DNA from: Crambe crambe
Taxonomy: Eukaryota; Porifera; Demospongiae; Poecilosclerida; Crambeidae
Reading direction: 5' to 3'
DNA length: 64,000 nt
Assembly: GCA_963924555.1 (NCBI GenBank)
Contig: OZ004596.1
Location: 682,001-746,000, forward strand
Made by a program: the position numbers and the translations under genes. Positions within the stretch are counted from its first letter, which is position 1. Each line of letters starts with the position of its first letter. Under the pieces are notes generated by a model. That model saw only the letters and a program-made list of their open reading frames with translations. It did not search any database and had not been told where the DNA came from. Below, piece after piece: positions 1 to 10,590 of this stretch.

Positions 1-211
1 CCAATTTTTATTTTGTGCTGCGCTTGTCACATCTATCATGTACTAGACGATCACACTACTAATAGCATCCTCAGTTCAGAGTCAGTGTGTGCAGTTCCTA
101 GCACTCGAAACAGATAACGTTGTGATCGCTACTGGACCAGACTTCGGAGAGAAGGCGCCGTAAACAAGATTGGTGCTCTGAGTGAATTGGCGGCATCTTA
201 TACTTTGTGTT

Positions 212-437
212 GTAAGTTATGCTAGCGGATCGAGGAGTGCGCTCTAACTGTGTAACTAGTTTATGTTCTAATAAGAGCTCTGCAGTATGTCTAATATAAG
301 AGCACCTCTCTGCTTTCTATTTAGTGCCACTTTGGCTCACCTGCCATTTTTATTCAAAGCCGTGTACGGGAATTTACGGGGTATAATTGTGTCTGTATAT
401 CTATGGTATTCTCACTTCTCTTTTACCCTCTTTACAG
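212..437 (+). other. Probable 5' UTR intron of the multi-HTH gene
   Basis: A consensus donor (GTAAGT) at 212 and a pyrimidine-rich acceptor ending TTTACAG at 437 bracket an AT-rich stretch just before the start codon at 457. This would make the upstream region (about 60-211) a noncoding first exon and leave the whole coding sequence in one exon. Transcript data would settle it; the call rests only on the splice-site sequences. Confidence 0.5.
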
Positions 438-456
438 CATAAATTAAGGTTTCAAA

Positions 457-2541
457 ATGAGCTATAGCCCAAACCAGCGTGCTACCATTGACCAGGAGGT
501 CTACAAATGGGTCATGCAGCAAAAAGAAAAAGATAAAATAGTAACAGCCAACACTATCAGACAGAAAGCATTCGAATTAGGCCAGGAATTTGACCCCAAC
601 TTTAAGGCCTCACTGAACTGGTACAATAACTGGAAGAAGCGTTACGATTACAACGAGACACCAGAGGCCGAAGCACTAAAGCACAAGAAACGTCATTACA
701 CTGCTGCATTCAAGTTGCATGCTGTTCGAAGAGCAGCTGAGATGGAATCAGCCAGTCAAGCAGCTCTTGAATTGGATGTCTCTCGTCGTTGTTTACAGCG
801 TTGGACTGAGGAGTTGGACCTCATCACAAGTGTTGCTGAACATTCTTCCAATGCTGTGTACCGCAGGCCTGGACAGGGTCGGAAAGTGTTTGATACGACT
901 CTCGACAAACAGCTCCTCGACTGGCTGAAGGAGAGTTGGCAGAAAGGTGAAAACGTCTCTGCTCTCATGATACGTGAAAAGGCTCGGGAACTGAGTCAAA
1001 AACCAGGATTCAAAGCATCCTTGGGGTGGTACATAAAGTGGCAGAAACGACACGGCATCGATCTCAAAATCCAGTCCTGTAATCCTCCTACAGAAGACAA
1101 GATCTCTCCTCTGAAACTCCGCCTACTTCAGGATGGAGAGGTGTACACGTACACACCTGGTATGCCTTCTGCAAAACGCAGAAAGATTAGCAAGAAGAAG
1201 CTATCGTACGATGATGAAGCTTTGCTGGAGAATGATGAAGAATTTGATCGTCAGCTGCTGACATGGTTAGTTGAGCGCTGGGAAGCTGGTGACATTGTGA
1301 CGGATCGTATGGTGAAAGATAAAGCAGCAGAATTGAGCACCAACAGTGAGTTCAAACCCACAAAGATGTGGCTGTCAGCTTGGAAGAGAAAGTATAACAT
1401 CTCACTAGAGAATCAGACATATGGCAATGAAGGTGAAGAAGAAGCGGAAGAAATTGTTGAAGAGAGTGAGATTTATGACAATGAGGTTCTTTTAGAGGAA
1501 CAGCAAGCTGGGAGCTCCAAGGATACCGGGGGGCGTAACCTCAAGCATGATAGCGAGAATCCACTCACCCCTACCAAGGAGGAAGCTGCCACTGTTCTTG
1601 CTTCCCTCTCAGCTGAAGACCATGAAGCAGCTGGACTGGAGATTGCTGAGGCTCTGCAGAAACTTGCAAATGCTTTCGGAATTGTACAAGGTGGGGGAGA
1701 TGCTGCCAAAGAAGCAATGGTGCAATTAACTGCTGCTTATCAGGCAAATAATCCAGAATTCATTCTTGGAGGTGGAGAGGGACAGGTAGGAATGGAGGAA
1801 GTCATTTCTGAGGAAGTCATTACTGATGAGCCGATGGTTGTGATAGAAACTGGAGTTGCCGAGTCCATGGAGGGTGATGTGACCCAAGCGACCTCTGTCC
1901 CTATCATTAGGGAAGCTAATATTGTATCCACAACATCACATACAACCGTCTCGTCAAATGCCAACAATCCTACTCCAATATCAGTAACCTCGCAAGCACT
2001 CTCCTCCAGCCATCTCGCCACTTCCTATGTCACTGAAGAAGTCGTGGTGAGTGATCCCAACTCTGGATCAGGTGGAACAGTGGATGACAGTCAAGTCCAA
2101 GTCGTAGTTCAGGAACAGGGTCCCAGTGACATGGTGATCGAGGAAGAGGTCATCCAAGATATGGCAGATCCCTCTGGTAGTGCTGAAGTTGCTGGTGTGA
2201 GCATCGACGCATCAACTGTGGCCCTAGCTGGAGACTTATCGGCAACACAGGAGCTTTTGGATATGGTTCAGGAGTCGATAGCTGGGATAGTGGGGAGTTC
2301 TGGTTTGAAAGCAGAGGGCAAAGGTGAGGAGAGTAGGAAAGGTGATGACCCCCTTGCTGCTCAGAGGACCTATGACACTGATTTCAAGAATAAGGTCGTT
2401 GAGAGAGCTGTGGAGTTGGGATCTGTGCAGCAAGCAGCACTCGAGTTCTCTGTGCCTTGGAAAGTTGTCATGAACTGGAAGACCAATCAGAACAAGACCG
2501 ACGATGTGGCACTGTTGGCTGAAGGACAAACATCAAATTGA
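457..2541 (+). CDS. Multi-HTH nuclear protein with CENP-B/Tc5-type and psq-like DNA-binding modules
   Basis: 694 aa in one uninterrupted coding exon. Three similar modules of about 60 aa (residues ~12-65, ~146-205, ~262-315) each follow the CENP-B/Tc5-type helix-turn-helix plan: acidic start, W in the first helix, a K-A-x-EL helix, then a W-x-x-W-K/Q-x-R/K ending. Two shorter psq/Brinker-like HTH modules lie at ~80-120 (YTAAFKLHAV...) and ~637-678 (the ...VQQAALEF... helix). A basic nuclear-localisation candidate (AKRRKISKKK) is at ~239-248. The stretch ~320-635 is acidic and Ser/Thr/Val-rich, like an activation or scaffold region. No DDE catalytic domain is visible, so this looks like host use of pogo/Tc5-type DNA-binding domains, not a transposase. 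Likely a sequence-specific chromatin or transcription factor; target unknown. The stop lies 175 bp before the HELQ start on the same strand. Confidence 0.8.
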   Translation: MSYSPNQRATIDQEVYKWVMQQKEKDKIVTANTIRQKAFELGQEFDPNFKASLNWYNNWKKRYDYNETPEAEALKHKKRHYTAAFKLHAVRRAAEMESASQAALELDVSRRCLQRWTEELDLITSVAEHSSNAVYRRPGQGRKVFDTTLDKQLLDWLKESWQKGENVSALMIREKARELSQKPGFKASLGWYIKWQKRHGIDLKIQSCNPPTEDKISPLKLRLLQDGEVYTYTPGMPSAKRRKISKKKLSYDDEALLENDEEFDRQLLTWLVERWEAGDIVTDRMVKDKAAELSTNSEFKPTKMWLSAWKRKYNISLENQTYGNEGEEEAEEIVEESEIYDNEVLLEEQQAGSSKDTGGRNLKHDSENPLTPTKEEAATVLASLSAEDHEAAGLEIAEALQKLANAFGIVQGGGDAAKEAMVQLTAAYQANNPEFILGGGEGQVGMEEVISEEVITDEPMVVIETGVAESMEGDVTQATSVPIIREANIVSTTSHTTVSSNANNPTPISVTSQALSSSHLATSYVTEEVVVSDPNSGSGGTVDDSQVQVVVQEQGPSDMVIEEEVIQDMADPSGSAEVAGVSIDASTVALAGDLSATQELLDMVQESIAGIVGSSGLKAEGKGEESRKGDDPLAAQRTYDTDFKNKVVERAVELGSVQQAALEFSVPWKVVMNWKTNQNKTDDVALLAEGQTSN

Positions 2542-2716
2542 AACACGTATATATCAAATTATTATAAAGACTTTATAGAGACTTCATATATATACAGCAG
2601 TCTTGTGATTAATACAATTCTTACTAAATACAAACACGATTTGTTTATTGCATGTACAGTAGTATATGCAGGAACATAATAGGTAAGGGTCGTCATTCAT
2701 GCAGCTGCATGAATGC

Positions 2717-5700
2717 ATGATGGACTATGGCAGTGGTCTCAAACGGTATGTTAGGAATCCAATTAGCTGACTAGAATTTTTTTTCCTCTCCAGAAAAAGA
2801 AGAAAACATCCCTCCAATACACCAGTGACTTGCTCTTCACCTTTGCACTCCAGTGGTGAGGGAGCACCACTTGCAGGTAAGCACTGTTTTGAGTGTTCTA
2901 CAGTGAAGAATACTTCCAAGAAATTCAAAACTGAAAGTTGTGAGGTTATAGACGAGTCGCCTCCTGCAAAACATGGGACTGGCAGGTGCAATACAAGAAT
3001 TGATGAAGAACTTGACAGTGTGTTATTTTCAGACACTGTTCTTATGGGAGGTGTGTCTGGTGTAAGTGAAATTGGGGGGAATGGAGATGTAGCTGGATTT
3101 CAATTGATAAACGAAGAGATTTCAGAAATGTGTGCCATTGATGAAAGAGAGCTACGAATTAAAGACTTACCTTCACGTGTTAATGACAGGAATTTACCCA
3201 CCTTTGCTCCCAAGAGAGGACTAATACCTAATGATAATGATAGGGTTTTACCCACCAAGGAGCTGGAGGAGGAGGAAGATGACTTCTTGTCAGGTCTTTA
3301 TCCTGAGGACTTTAGCTTCACTCTCAACTCGTCAGCAGTTCTTCCCCATGAAGAACAGAGAAGATGTTCTCATGGCAAAGAGAATGATGAGCCTTCTGAT
3401 TCTGTAGTGACAGTCACTATGGATTCCATTCCAGACTCACCAGCAAGCAGTCCTACTTTGCCTCATGCCCAACACTTACCAATCTCTTTTCATCCTTTAT
3501 CATCTTCTCCTACTTCCTCTCAACCTTCCACTTCTCTTCTTCCTCTATTTCAGTCTTCTACTTCTCCTCTATCAGCTCCTCCTCCTCAATCAACTGCTCC
3601 TCCTCTATCAATTCATTCTCCTCGTCCTCTATCAACTGCTTCACTTCATTCTCTATCAATCCCTCCTCCTCAGTCTTCTGTACCTTCTTTTCCTTGTTGC
3701 AACTCTGTGACATCAGATGGAGTCAAGTACCCTGTCAATACTTTCTATGGTCTCCCTCTAACTGTACAGAGCTGCTTGGAAGAACACAAAGGGATCATCA
3801 AACTGTATGGTAGGTGTTACAATTCTGTACCACAATAGGTGGAATATGTCTTGATCTCCAAATTTATCTTTCAGATTGGCAGGATGACTGTCTTCGGTTA
3901 CCGAGTGTGCACAAGGGGAGTAATCTCGTTTACTCCCTTCCCACTAGTGGCGGGAAAACCCTGGTGGCAGAACTCATCATTTTCCGGCAGCTGTTATTCT
4001 GTGGGAAAGATGTCCTCTTTATCTTGCCATTTGTTTCAATCGTGCAAGAAAAAGTAAGATATCAACATTATGATTGTGAGGGAAGGGGAGAGACTTATTT
4101 TCTTTTGTTTAACAACATGTTCGAGAACTGGGGTTGTTTGCCAGTGAGCTTGGTTTCGCTGTGGAGGAATATGCAGCCGGTAGGGGCACATTCCCACCAA
4201 GGTAATTTACCATGTCCTAACTTGGAGTGTTATCTTCTTCTTTTCTTCAGGAAACGACGCAAAAAGAATGTTGTGTATGTTGCCACGATAGAGAAAGCCA
4301 ACAGCTTGGCCAACTCTCTGATAGAGCTGCAGAGAGTCTCTGAACTTGGTCTGGTGGTCATTGATGAGGTAAGGGAGGCCACCTCTGTGTGTTGATTGCT
4401 AGCCATGGTTACGTTGTTGGTGTGTGACTAGCTTCACATGGTGGGGGATGGGAGTGAACGAGGAGCCACTCTGGAAGCATGCATAGCCAAAATAAGACAT
4501 ACTACAGGTGTGCTTTATATAGAATCCATTTAGTCCCCCTGCATGACTTCGTTTCTATGCACATGTAGGGAGTGGTACGCAACTGATTGGTATGAGTGCC
4601 ACACTCAGCAATATCAAGGAACTGGCGACCTTCATGAACGCTCAGGTCTACTCCAGTGATTTCAGACCTGTGAGGACATATTGATCAAATAATTGCCAAA
4701 CTCTTTTATTTGATCATCTGTAGGTGGAGCTGATGGAGTTTGTGAAGCTGGGGAGAAGTGTTTACAGTGTGAGTGTAAAGAGTGGAGGTGAGGTAGTGGA
4801 CTTCCTCCCTGTCCGACAGCTCCCCCCAATCCCATCTTCTTCTCTCTCCCAATTGGACCCGGACCAACTGTGCTCACTGGTGCTGGAGGTGGTTCCACAT
4901 GGCTCCTGTCTTGTCTTCTGCCCCACCAAGAAAAACTGCCAGAACGTGGCACTTCTCCTCTCAAAATCATTCCCCAGGTCATAAGTACAGTCTAGTCCTC
5001 ACTCTCAGTCCACCACTCCCTTCACTCTCAGTCCACCACTCCCTTCACTCCAATCTCTGGCTGCATCTTAATACAGCTCACTGAAGCATGGAGAACACTC
5101 AGCATCAAGGCAGTCCCTTCTCCAGCAGCTCAGCATAGAAGCATCAGGTGTATGTCCCATTCTCCAGCAAACAGTTCCCTATGGAGTGGCCTATCATCAC
5201 TCGGGACTGACAGCAGATGAGAGAAAAGTGATCGAAGATGGATATCTAGATGGCTCTCTTTCAGTCTTAGCCTGCACTTCAACATTGGCAGCTGGAGTAA
5301 ATCTCCCCGCTAGAAGGTACAGGTACGTTTCACTGAAACTTAAGACTTTAGTGTCTCTGTCCATACAGAGTGATTCTGCGGTCTCCCTATATGGGGAAGC
5401 AGCTGCTGACCAGGAGTCAGTACAAACAGATGGTGGGGAGAGCTGGGAGGAGTGGCATGTGTGACACTGGGGAGAGTATTCTAATACTTCAGGAGCACGA
5501 CAAGCCACAGGTGTGATGCATAACAGCAGGGTGTGGGACTGGACCAAAGGGAATCACACCCATGCAGCTCTCAAATGATTATTATTGTAGGTGAAGGAGC
5601 TATTCTCAGGACCCTACGAGAAGTGCAAAAGTAGCTTACTTGTCAATGACATGGCAGCACTTCTCTCCCTCATCTTGACTCTTATTGGACTTAAGGTGAT

Positions 5701-7226
5701 TTCTAATTAAAAACTCAAATAGACAACATGCACATCCCTTTTTCTTCTTGCTAACCCCAGCCCTTCTCCTCTCCAGTTGATCAAGACTTTCGAGCAGCTT
5801 TGGAATTTTCTTTCTTGCACTCTCCTCTATGTCCAGTCTGAGCACAGCTACCTCAAGCAGTGCTGCAATCGAGCACTGAAACATCTGGCCACTTTGGGCT
5901 ATGTCACCCTGGAGGCTGGTAGTTGTCCTGATGAAACCTCGTATTTCATCACTACTTTAGGCCGAGCAACTTACAGAGGTCAGTATGCCACCTATGTGAG
6001 ATATCCAGTCAATGTGATCATCCAATGGGTCATTATCACAGGTTGCTTGCCAGTGAAGCAGGCACACTTGGTATATAAAGATTTGATAAAGGGTCATCAG
6101 TGTCTCATATTGGCCACTGATCTGCACCTGCTCTACTACGTCACTCCCCCTGAGCTTGGACCTGGAGCCCTGTACCAACCAAACTGGATGGTCTATTTCA
6201 AGATAGTGAGTCAAGGAATTTTGAGCTATAAATGTACGTGCACTCTGACACTTTCCCTTTAGCTCACAGAGTTGGGTCCTGATGAGCTGAAAGTGGCAGA
6301 AATGGTTGGAGTGGACCCAGCTGTGCTCTCAAAGAAGGCAACTGGAATAGCCAGCAAAATGGTCAGCATACGAAGCCATGCGTATTTTATTTAAAAACCG
6401 CACATTTTCGATAATTCTCTTAATCACAAATTGCAGAGCCCAGAAACTACCTTACTGTACATGCGGTTCTATCAGAGTCTCATGCTTCACTGTCTTCTTA
6501 AGATGGGTACTTTGGATGCCATGTGGAAGGTGGCGCACACCTTCCAATGTTCAAGGGGCTTCATACAGACCCTCCTCAGCTCTGCAGCCTCATTTGCCTT
6601 CTCCCTAGTGCACTTCTCACAGGTTAGTGAATTACAATGTCCCAACCTTTTCATGCTGGGTGGGGTTTAAATTCTTCTTGATATTATCCAGGAGCTTCCT
6701 GAGTTGTGGTCGCTTAGTGTATTACTTCCTGCCATAGGGAAGAAGCTCTCTTACTCCTCCAGTGCAGATCTCATTCCTCTAATGGAAGTATCAGGCATCA
6801 AGCAGGTAATTGGCAGGGATCTCCCCATAATGACTGTCTAGACTGCCATCTCTCTATTTGCCTGTTTTAATCTAATTACAGGGACGTGCTCGCCAGCTGG
6901 TATTGGCAGGGATCACCACTCCTGAAGAGCTTGCAGTGGCCGATCCTCACACACTCTCTCAGAACATAAGTCACCTTTACCATAAGCAAGCAAAGAGACT
7001 CATAAATGCAGCAAAGGTGGGGGGTTCTTATCCATGCATGACAACACACCCTTACCCTACACTCATGACTCCATATAATGCACACCCTAGTACAATTTGT
7101 AGTCTTGACTCTCCATATAATGCTCACCCTACATGTATGCAGGCTTTTGTGGCAGACAGAGCTGAAATACTGCTAGAAGAAGCAGAGGAACTGATGACTC
7201 TGTTGCCTCAATCTGCAACTATGTGA
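2717..7226 (+). CDS. HELQ: HELQ: Hel308-family 3'-5' DNA repair helicase
   Basis: Many-exon gene. The start at 2717 (MMDYGSGLK) joins across a 48-nt intron (2746-2793) to a basic patch (KRRK) and a long disordered acidic/Ser-Pro-rich N terminus. The next intron is 3810-3874. Exon 3 opens with DWQDDCLR followed by the Walker A motif PTSGGKT and [10 protein letters not shown]. Later exons give the DEAD-box equivalent DELH (split by the intron after 4371), an SATLSN-type motif [23 protein letters not shown] and the [13 protein letters not shown] motif, then motif [15 protein letters not shown]. The rest matches the winged-helix, ratchet and C-terminal HhH regions ([18 protein letters not shown]). 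HELQ unwinds forked DNA and acts in replication-associated and interstrand-crosslink repair with RAD51 paralogs and RPA. The family match is very strong; some internal exon edges are approximate. Confidence 0.95.
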
Positions 7227-7871
7227 CTAGTCTACCATAAGTCAGTCGTGTATAATATTGAAAATTCTGTGTTGCATCTGACCACCAGAACCACCACTAT
7301 CAGAGCTATGGTTGATTTTTATATCACTCTATATATTGGGAAAAAGTGTTTTGTTATTTGAGAAAATGTTACAAACCTGATTCATGCAATGCACAAAGTA
7401 TCATACCTAATACTAACTGTCCTGCTGCTGAGAGTAATTGATTTCTACTAGCAAAAAGTCAGTCATTCGCCTTTGGTGGTCTTGAGAGGTGCACGGACAT
7501 AGAATGGCAGGGGGAGGTATGAAATGATACAAACTTGAATTCTGGTAAATAGCTGCAGTGTGGAAAGTTTGGGGGTTAAAGTGCTGGTGGGAGTAAAAAG
7601 TTGGGGGTGCTATTGTGTACTCAGTGCATGACCATATGCATGACCATATGTTTATGTGTACAACCTTTCAATAATTATTTATAATTAAGGCAGCACTTCA
7701 AAAAAAGTTTCTTGCTACTTTGATTGCTATGGACAGTCTCCACAACGTGCCAACTTTGCACCACACCTTGTTCTTTAAAAGGGTATTATATGGTTGTACA
7801 CAGCAAGCTTGTTAATCTCCAGACCACATGACCATTTCCATGCAAATATGTTGTAGCAGTCCGTCACAGCA
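7227..7871. other. Intergenic, HELQ 3' end to nicalin 3' end
   Basis: The two genes converge here. The stretch is AT-rich with no convincing ORF or RNA gene. It contains a short direct repeat (GCATGACCATAT twice near 7625-7650). It must carry the 3' UTRs and poly(A) signals of both genes, but I could not assign these exactly. Confidence 0.6.
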
Positions 7872-10430
7872 CTATTCTATTCTACCTGCACTCACCAAGA
7901 CACTGAAGTACCAGATGAAGCCATATAATGCAATGCCAAATGCTAGGAACAAGTCGAAGATGGCCGGTTTGACCCTGTATGCTATTATCTTGGACTTTGT
8001 GATGTCATAGGCCACGAATTCTTGGCCGCTGTATTTGACAAAGAATGATATCAGATTCCCAACATAAGCTAATAAAAGGATTCCCCCCTTTTTTGCTGGA
8101 AGGACGATTGACCCCACATGTCTCACCTCTCAGGTTGGTGGGTCATGGCAGTGACCTCATGTGTGTATCTTGTAAGAGCTTGCTCTAGCCCTATCACCAC
8201 AGGATGCTTGCTGTTTAGGAGTTGAGGGGAACGAGCGTAACTGGTCAGAAACTCTAACCAGATCTCCAAGAAGTCCTGGTGCACATTGTACCCATCAGTA
8301 TTCAAGAAGGGAAAAGAGGGTGACCCAGAGTCCTAATATGGAGAGGGATGATGCTAAGGAGCTGTATGAAACTGAATTGCTTACAGTTGCAGGTACTAAG
8401 GCACATGATGTCGACAATGTAGAATCCATTAATTTATAAAGTGTTTTAGAGTGCAAATGTTCCTCCCACCCCTCCCTAGTAGCAGGGGCTACACTTACCA
8501 CTTCAGATATATTGTAAATATGTCTGGCCAATCCTTCAGCGATTATCTTCACATTCCGTGCCAATAACTTCATATCTGTTTGGGATCTATAAAATCAGAA
8601 TCGTCATAATACTAGCTGTCCATAGTACACCATATTTCCTTCCTTACTTAGACACAAACATTGACGATCTTCTTGCATCTTTGTGATTCTCAGATGATGA
8701 AATGGTGGCAGCTGGTAGTCTCTTCAGAGAGAACCTTTCGTGCTCCCATGCTAGAAGATCCTCACTCAGACGCACTTTTTTATGGATCAGCTGAAACTGA
8801 ACTTCTGGAAATATCAGTTCCACAGACTAAAGAATTAAAAATCCAGCAATATATATATTTTTTAAATCATGGGAAATTTATCAGACTTGGTTAAGTGCTT
8901 GAATGAGACCATGTGCTTTTGAGCCTTCCTTTGGTGGCTTGGAGAAATGTAGGAAGAGATTGCTTGATCCTGCTGTAGCAAGAGTGTCTAGGCAGAGGGT
9001 GTAGTCGGCTGAGGAGAGGAGGGTGGAGTCAGAACTTTCCACTTGCTCCTCCAGGAAAGCTTTGGTTCCAAAGAAGTTGAACTTTCCTCCACCACTCAGG
9101 ATGAAGACCAGATTGTACTTTGGACGATGATTGGGATTATTATAGAGTCTGCAATAATGAAGTCAGTTTTATACATCTCACGTTTGCAACGGATAAAGCC
9201 AATACGAATTTGAGCGCATGCACTTAAAATTTCCATTTAAAAGCCAAGGCGAGAACAATCTGCTAACATGCCATGATTGTAACTCACCTTGAGAAGAGCC
9301 GTGCCAATTCAATGATTGCAGCTGCACCACTGGCATTGGAGTCCACACCATATGACAGAGACTTTTGGGGGGGGAGGGAGAGATTTAAGAAATGCATGCA
9401 CTTCTTTATTGCGGATTGGACCACTTACTGGAGACAAGCCCATAGCATCATAATGAGCCAGGAGAGCCACCGTTGGGAGCTTATGTCTAACTCCTTGACC
9501 CAACAAAGTACCCTAAGGAATAGATAACATTATTTTGTCATCCTCTAACAAATTATTTTTCAGAGCACTCACAATCATGGTAGTTATTGGAGTCTCCTTA
9601 ATTGGCTTAGTTTCGACTTCACCCTCAGTTATCATCTGGTAACCATAATCACCCAACGCTGCAAAGATCACTAAAGAGGAAGAAGATAATCAAATACTAT
9701 CTCCACATCACATGGTGGAATGTACTGACAGGACGCCACTGAAGAGTCCTTCTCCTTCTCTGCAGTGGTGGTGAGGATCTCATACAGTTCCAGAAGGTCT
9801 TTGTCTTCATGTGCAAAATACACGGGAATAGGAATCTCCAACTTGAATAATTCTGATTCCAATGCCACCCAAGACTAGTGCATTTCATGTCAGTACAAAA
9901 TGCACAAGGAGTGGGTTTCGCTCACCTCCCATACCTCCTGATCCACTGTGTGATCGGAAGGGGGTAGCAGCACCAATATTGCTCCAGCCCCCCTTTGAAT
10001 CAGATCAAGGAATTTCTTGGAAGTAAGGTCCTTCCATCTCGCCACCACACACTTCCGATTTAGCATGCCAGCTGCTTCTCCCTTGGCTTCCATGTTTATT
10101 AAAGCACTGCGAGAGCCTAAAAACAGAAAGATGGGCACTATTTAGAGTCAGAGAAGCTAAGGAGGTGGGTATTATTTAGAATCAGTGACTAATTGATACA
10201 CAGAAGTGACTCAAAGATCTATAGAGCCTGGTTTAATGACAGGGACTTGTTCCTATACCATAACGAACTCCATGTAGGTCAAAGTGCTGCATCCGATGAG
10301 CTGTGAACTCGTGCACAGCCGTGACAGGAACTGGTCCGATGCAGACACTGAGGATCACGATGGATGACACGAGCCAGCAAGGGATTGGCACACCGCGCAG
10401 CAGATCTACTGTCTCTTCAACACCGAACAT
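7872..10430 (-). CDS. NCLN: Nicalin (BOS complex / ER translocon-associated, nicastrin-like)
   Basis: Minus-strand multi-exon gene starting at 10430 ([13 protein letters not shown]). A hydrophobic signal/anchor is followed by [15 protein letters not shown], the conserved N-terminal nicalin block. Later exons encode [33 protein letters not shown], a VALLAHYDA block, [38 protein letters not shown], and a C terminus with [21 protein letters not shown] forming the final transmembrane segment. These match animal nicalin in order. Nicalin belongs to the M28 peptidase-like fold but has no peptidase activity; with TMEM147 and NOMO it forms the BOS complex for multipass membrane-protein insertion. The stop is placed at 7872-7874, but a GTGAG donor just before it (minus strand, near 7895) leaves room for another short terminal exon. 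It shares a 160 bp upstream region with the divergent HSP70 gene. Confidence 0.92.
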
Positions 10431-10590
10431 GGCAAGCTAGAGGACTACTTGCTAGCTACATTCCATTTACACGTGGATGCTGGCGGGAAATTAAAAAGGA
10501 GGTGGGGCTACTTCAGAATAACGTCATCAATATAGGACTAAGCTACCCGGTGCCATAAAATAGCTAGGCCGCTAGCTACACAGATTTACA
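10431..10590. promoter_or_regulatory. Compact bidirectional promoter region (nicalin / HSP70-like)
   Basis: Only 160 bp separates the two divergent start codons, so both promoters and 5' UTRs must lie here. It contains a CRE/ATF-like half-site (AACGTCATC near 10519) and GCTAGC-rich stretches. I saw no clear TATA box and no good array of GAA/TTC heat-shock elements, so heat inducibility of the HSP70-like gene is not supported by sequence. Confidence 0.55.

Noticed and set aside
457-2541. Active pogo/Tc5 transposase
   Set aside because: No DDE catalytic domain, no terminal inverted repeats seen nearby, and a 5' UTR intron; it looks like a host gene.
7820-7871. Extra terminal exon of nicalin
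   Set aside because: A possible donor precedes the stop, but no downstream sequence matching the nicalin C terminus could be recognised; kept as an alternative only.
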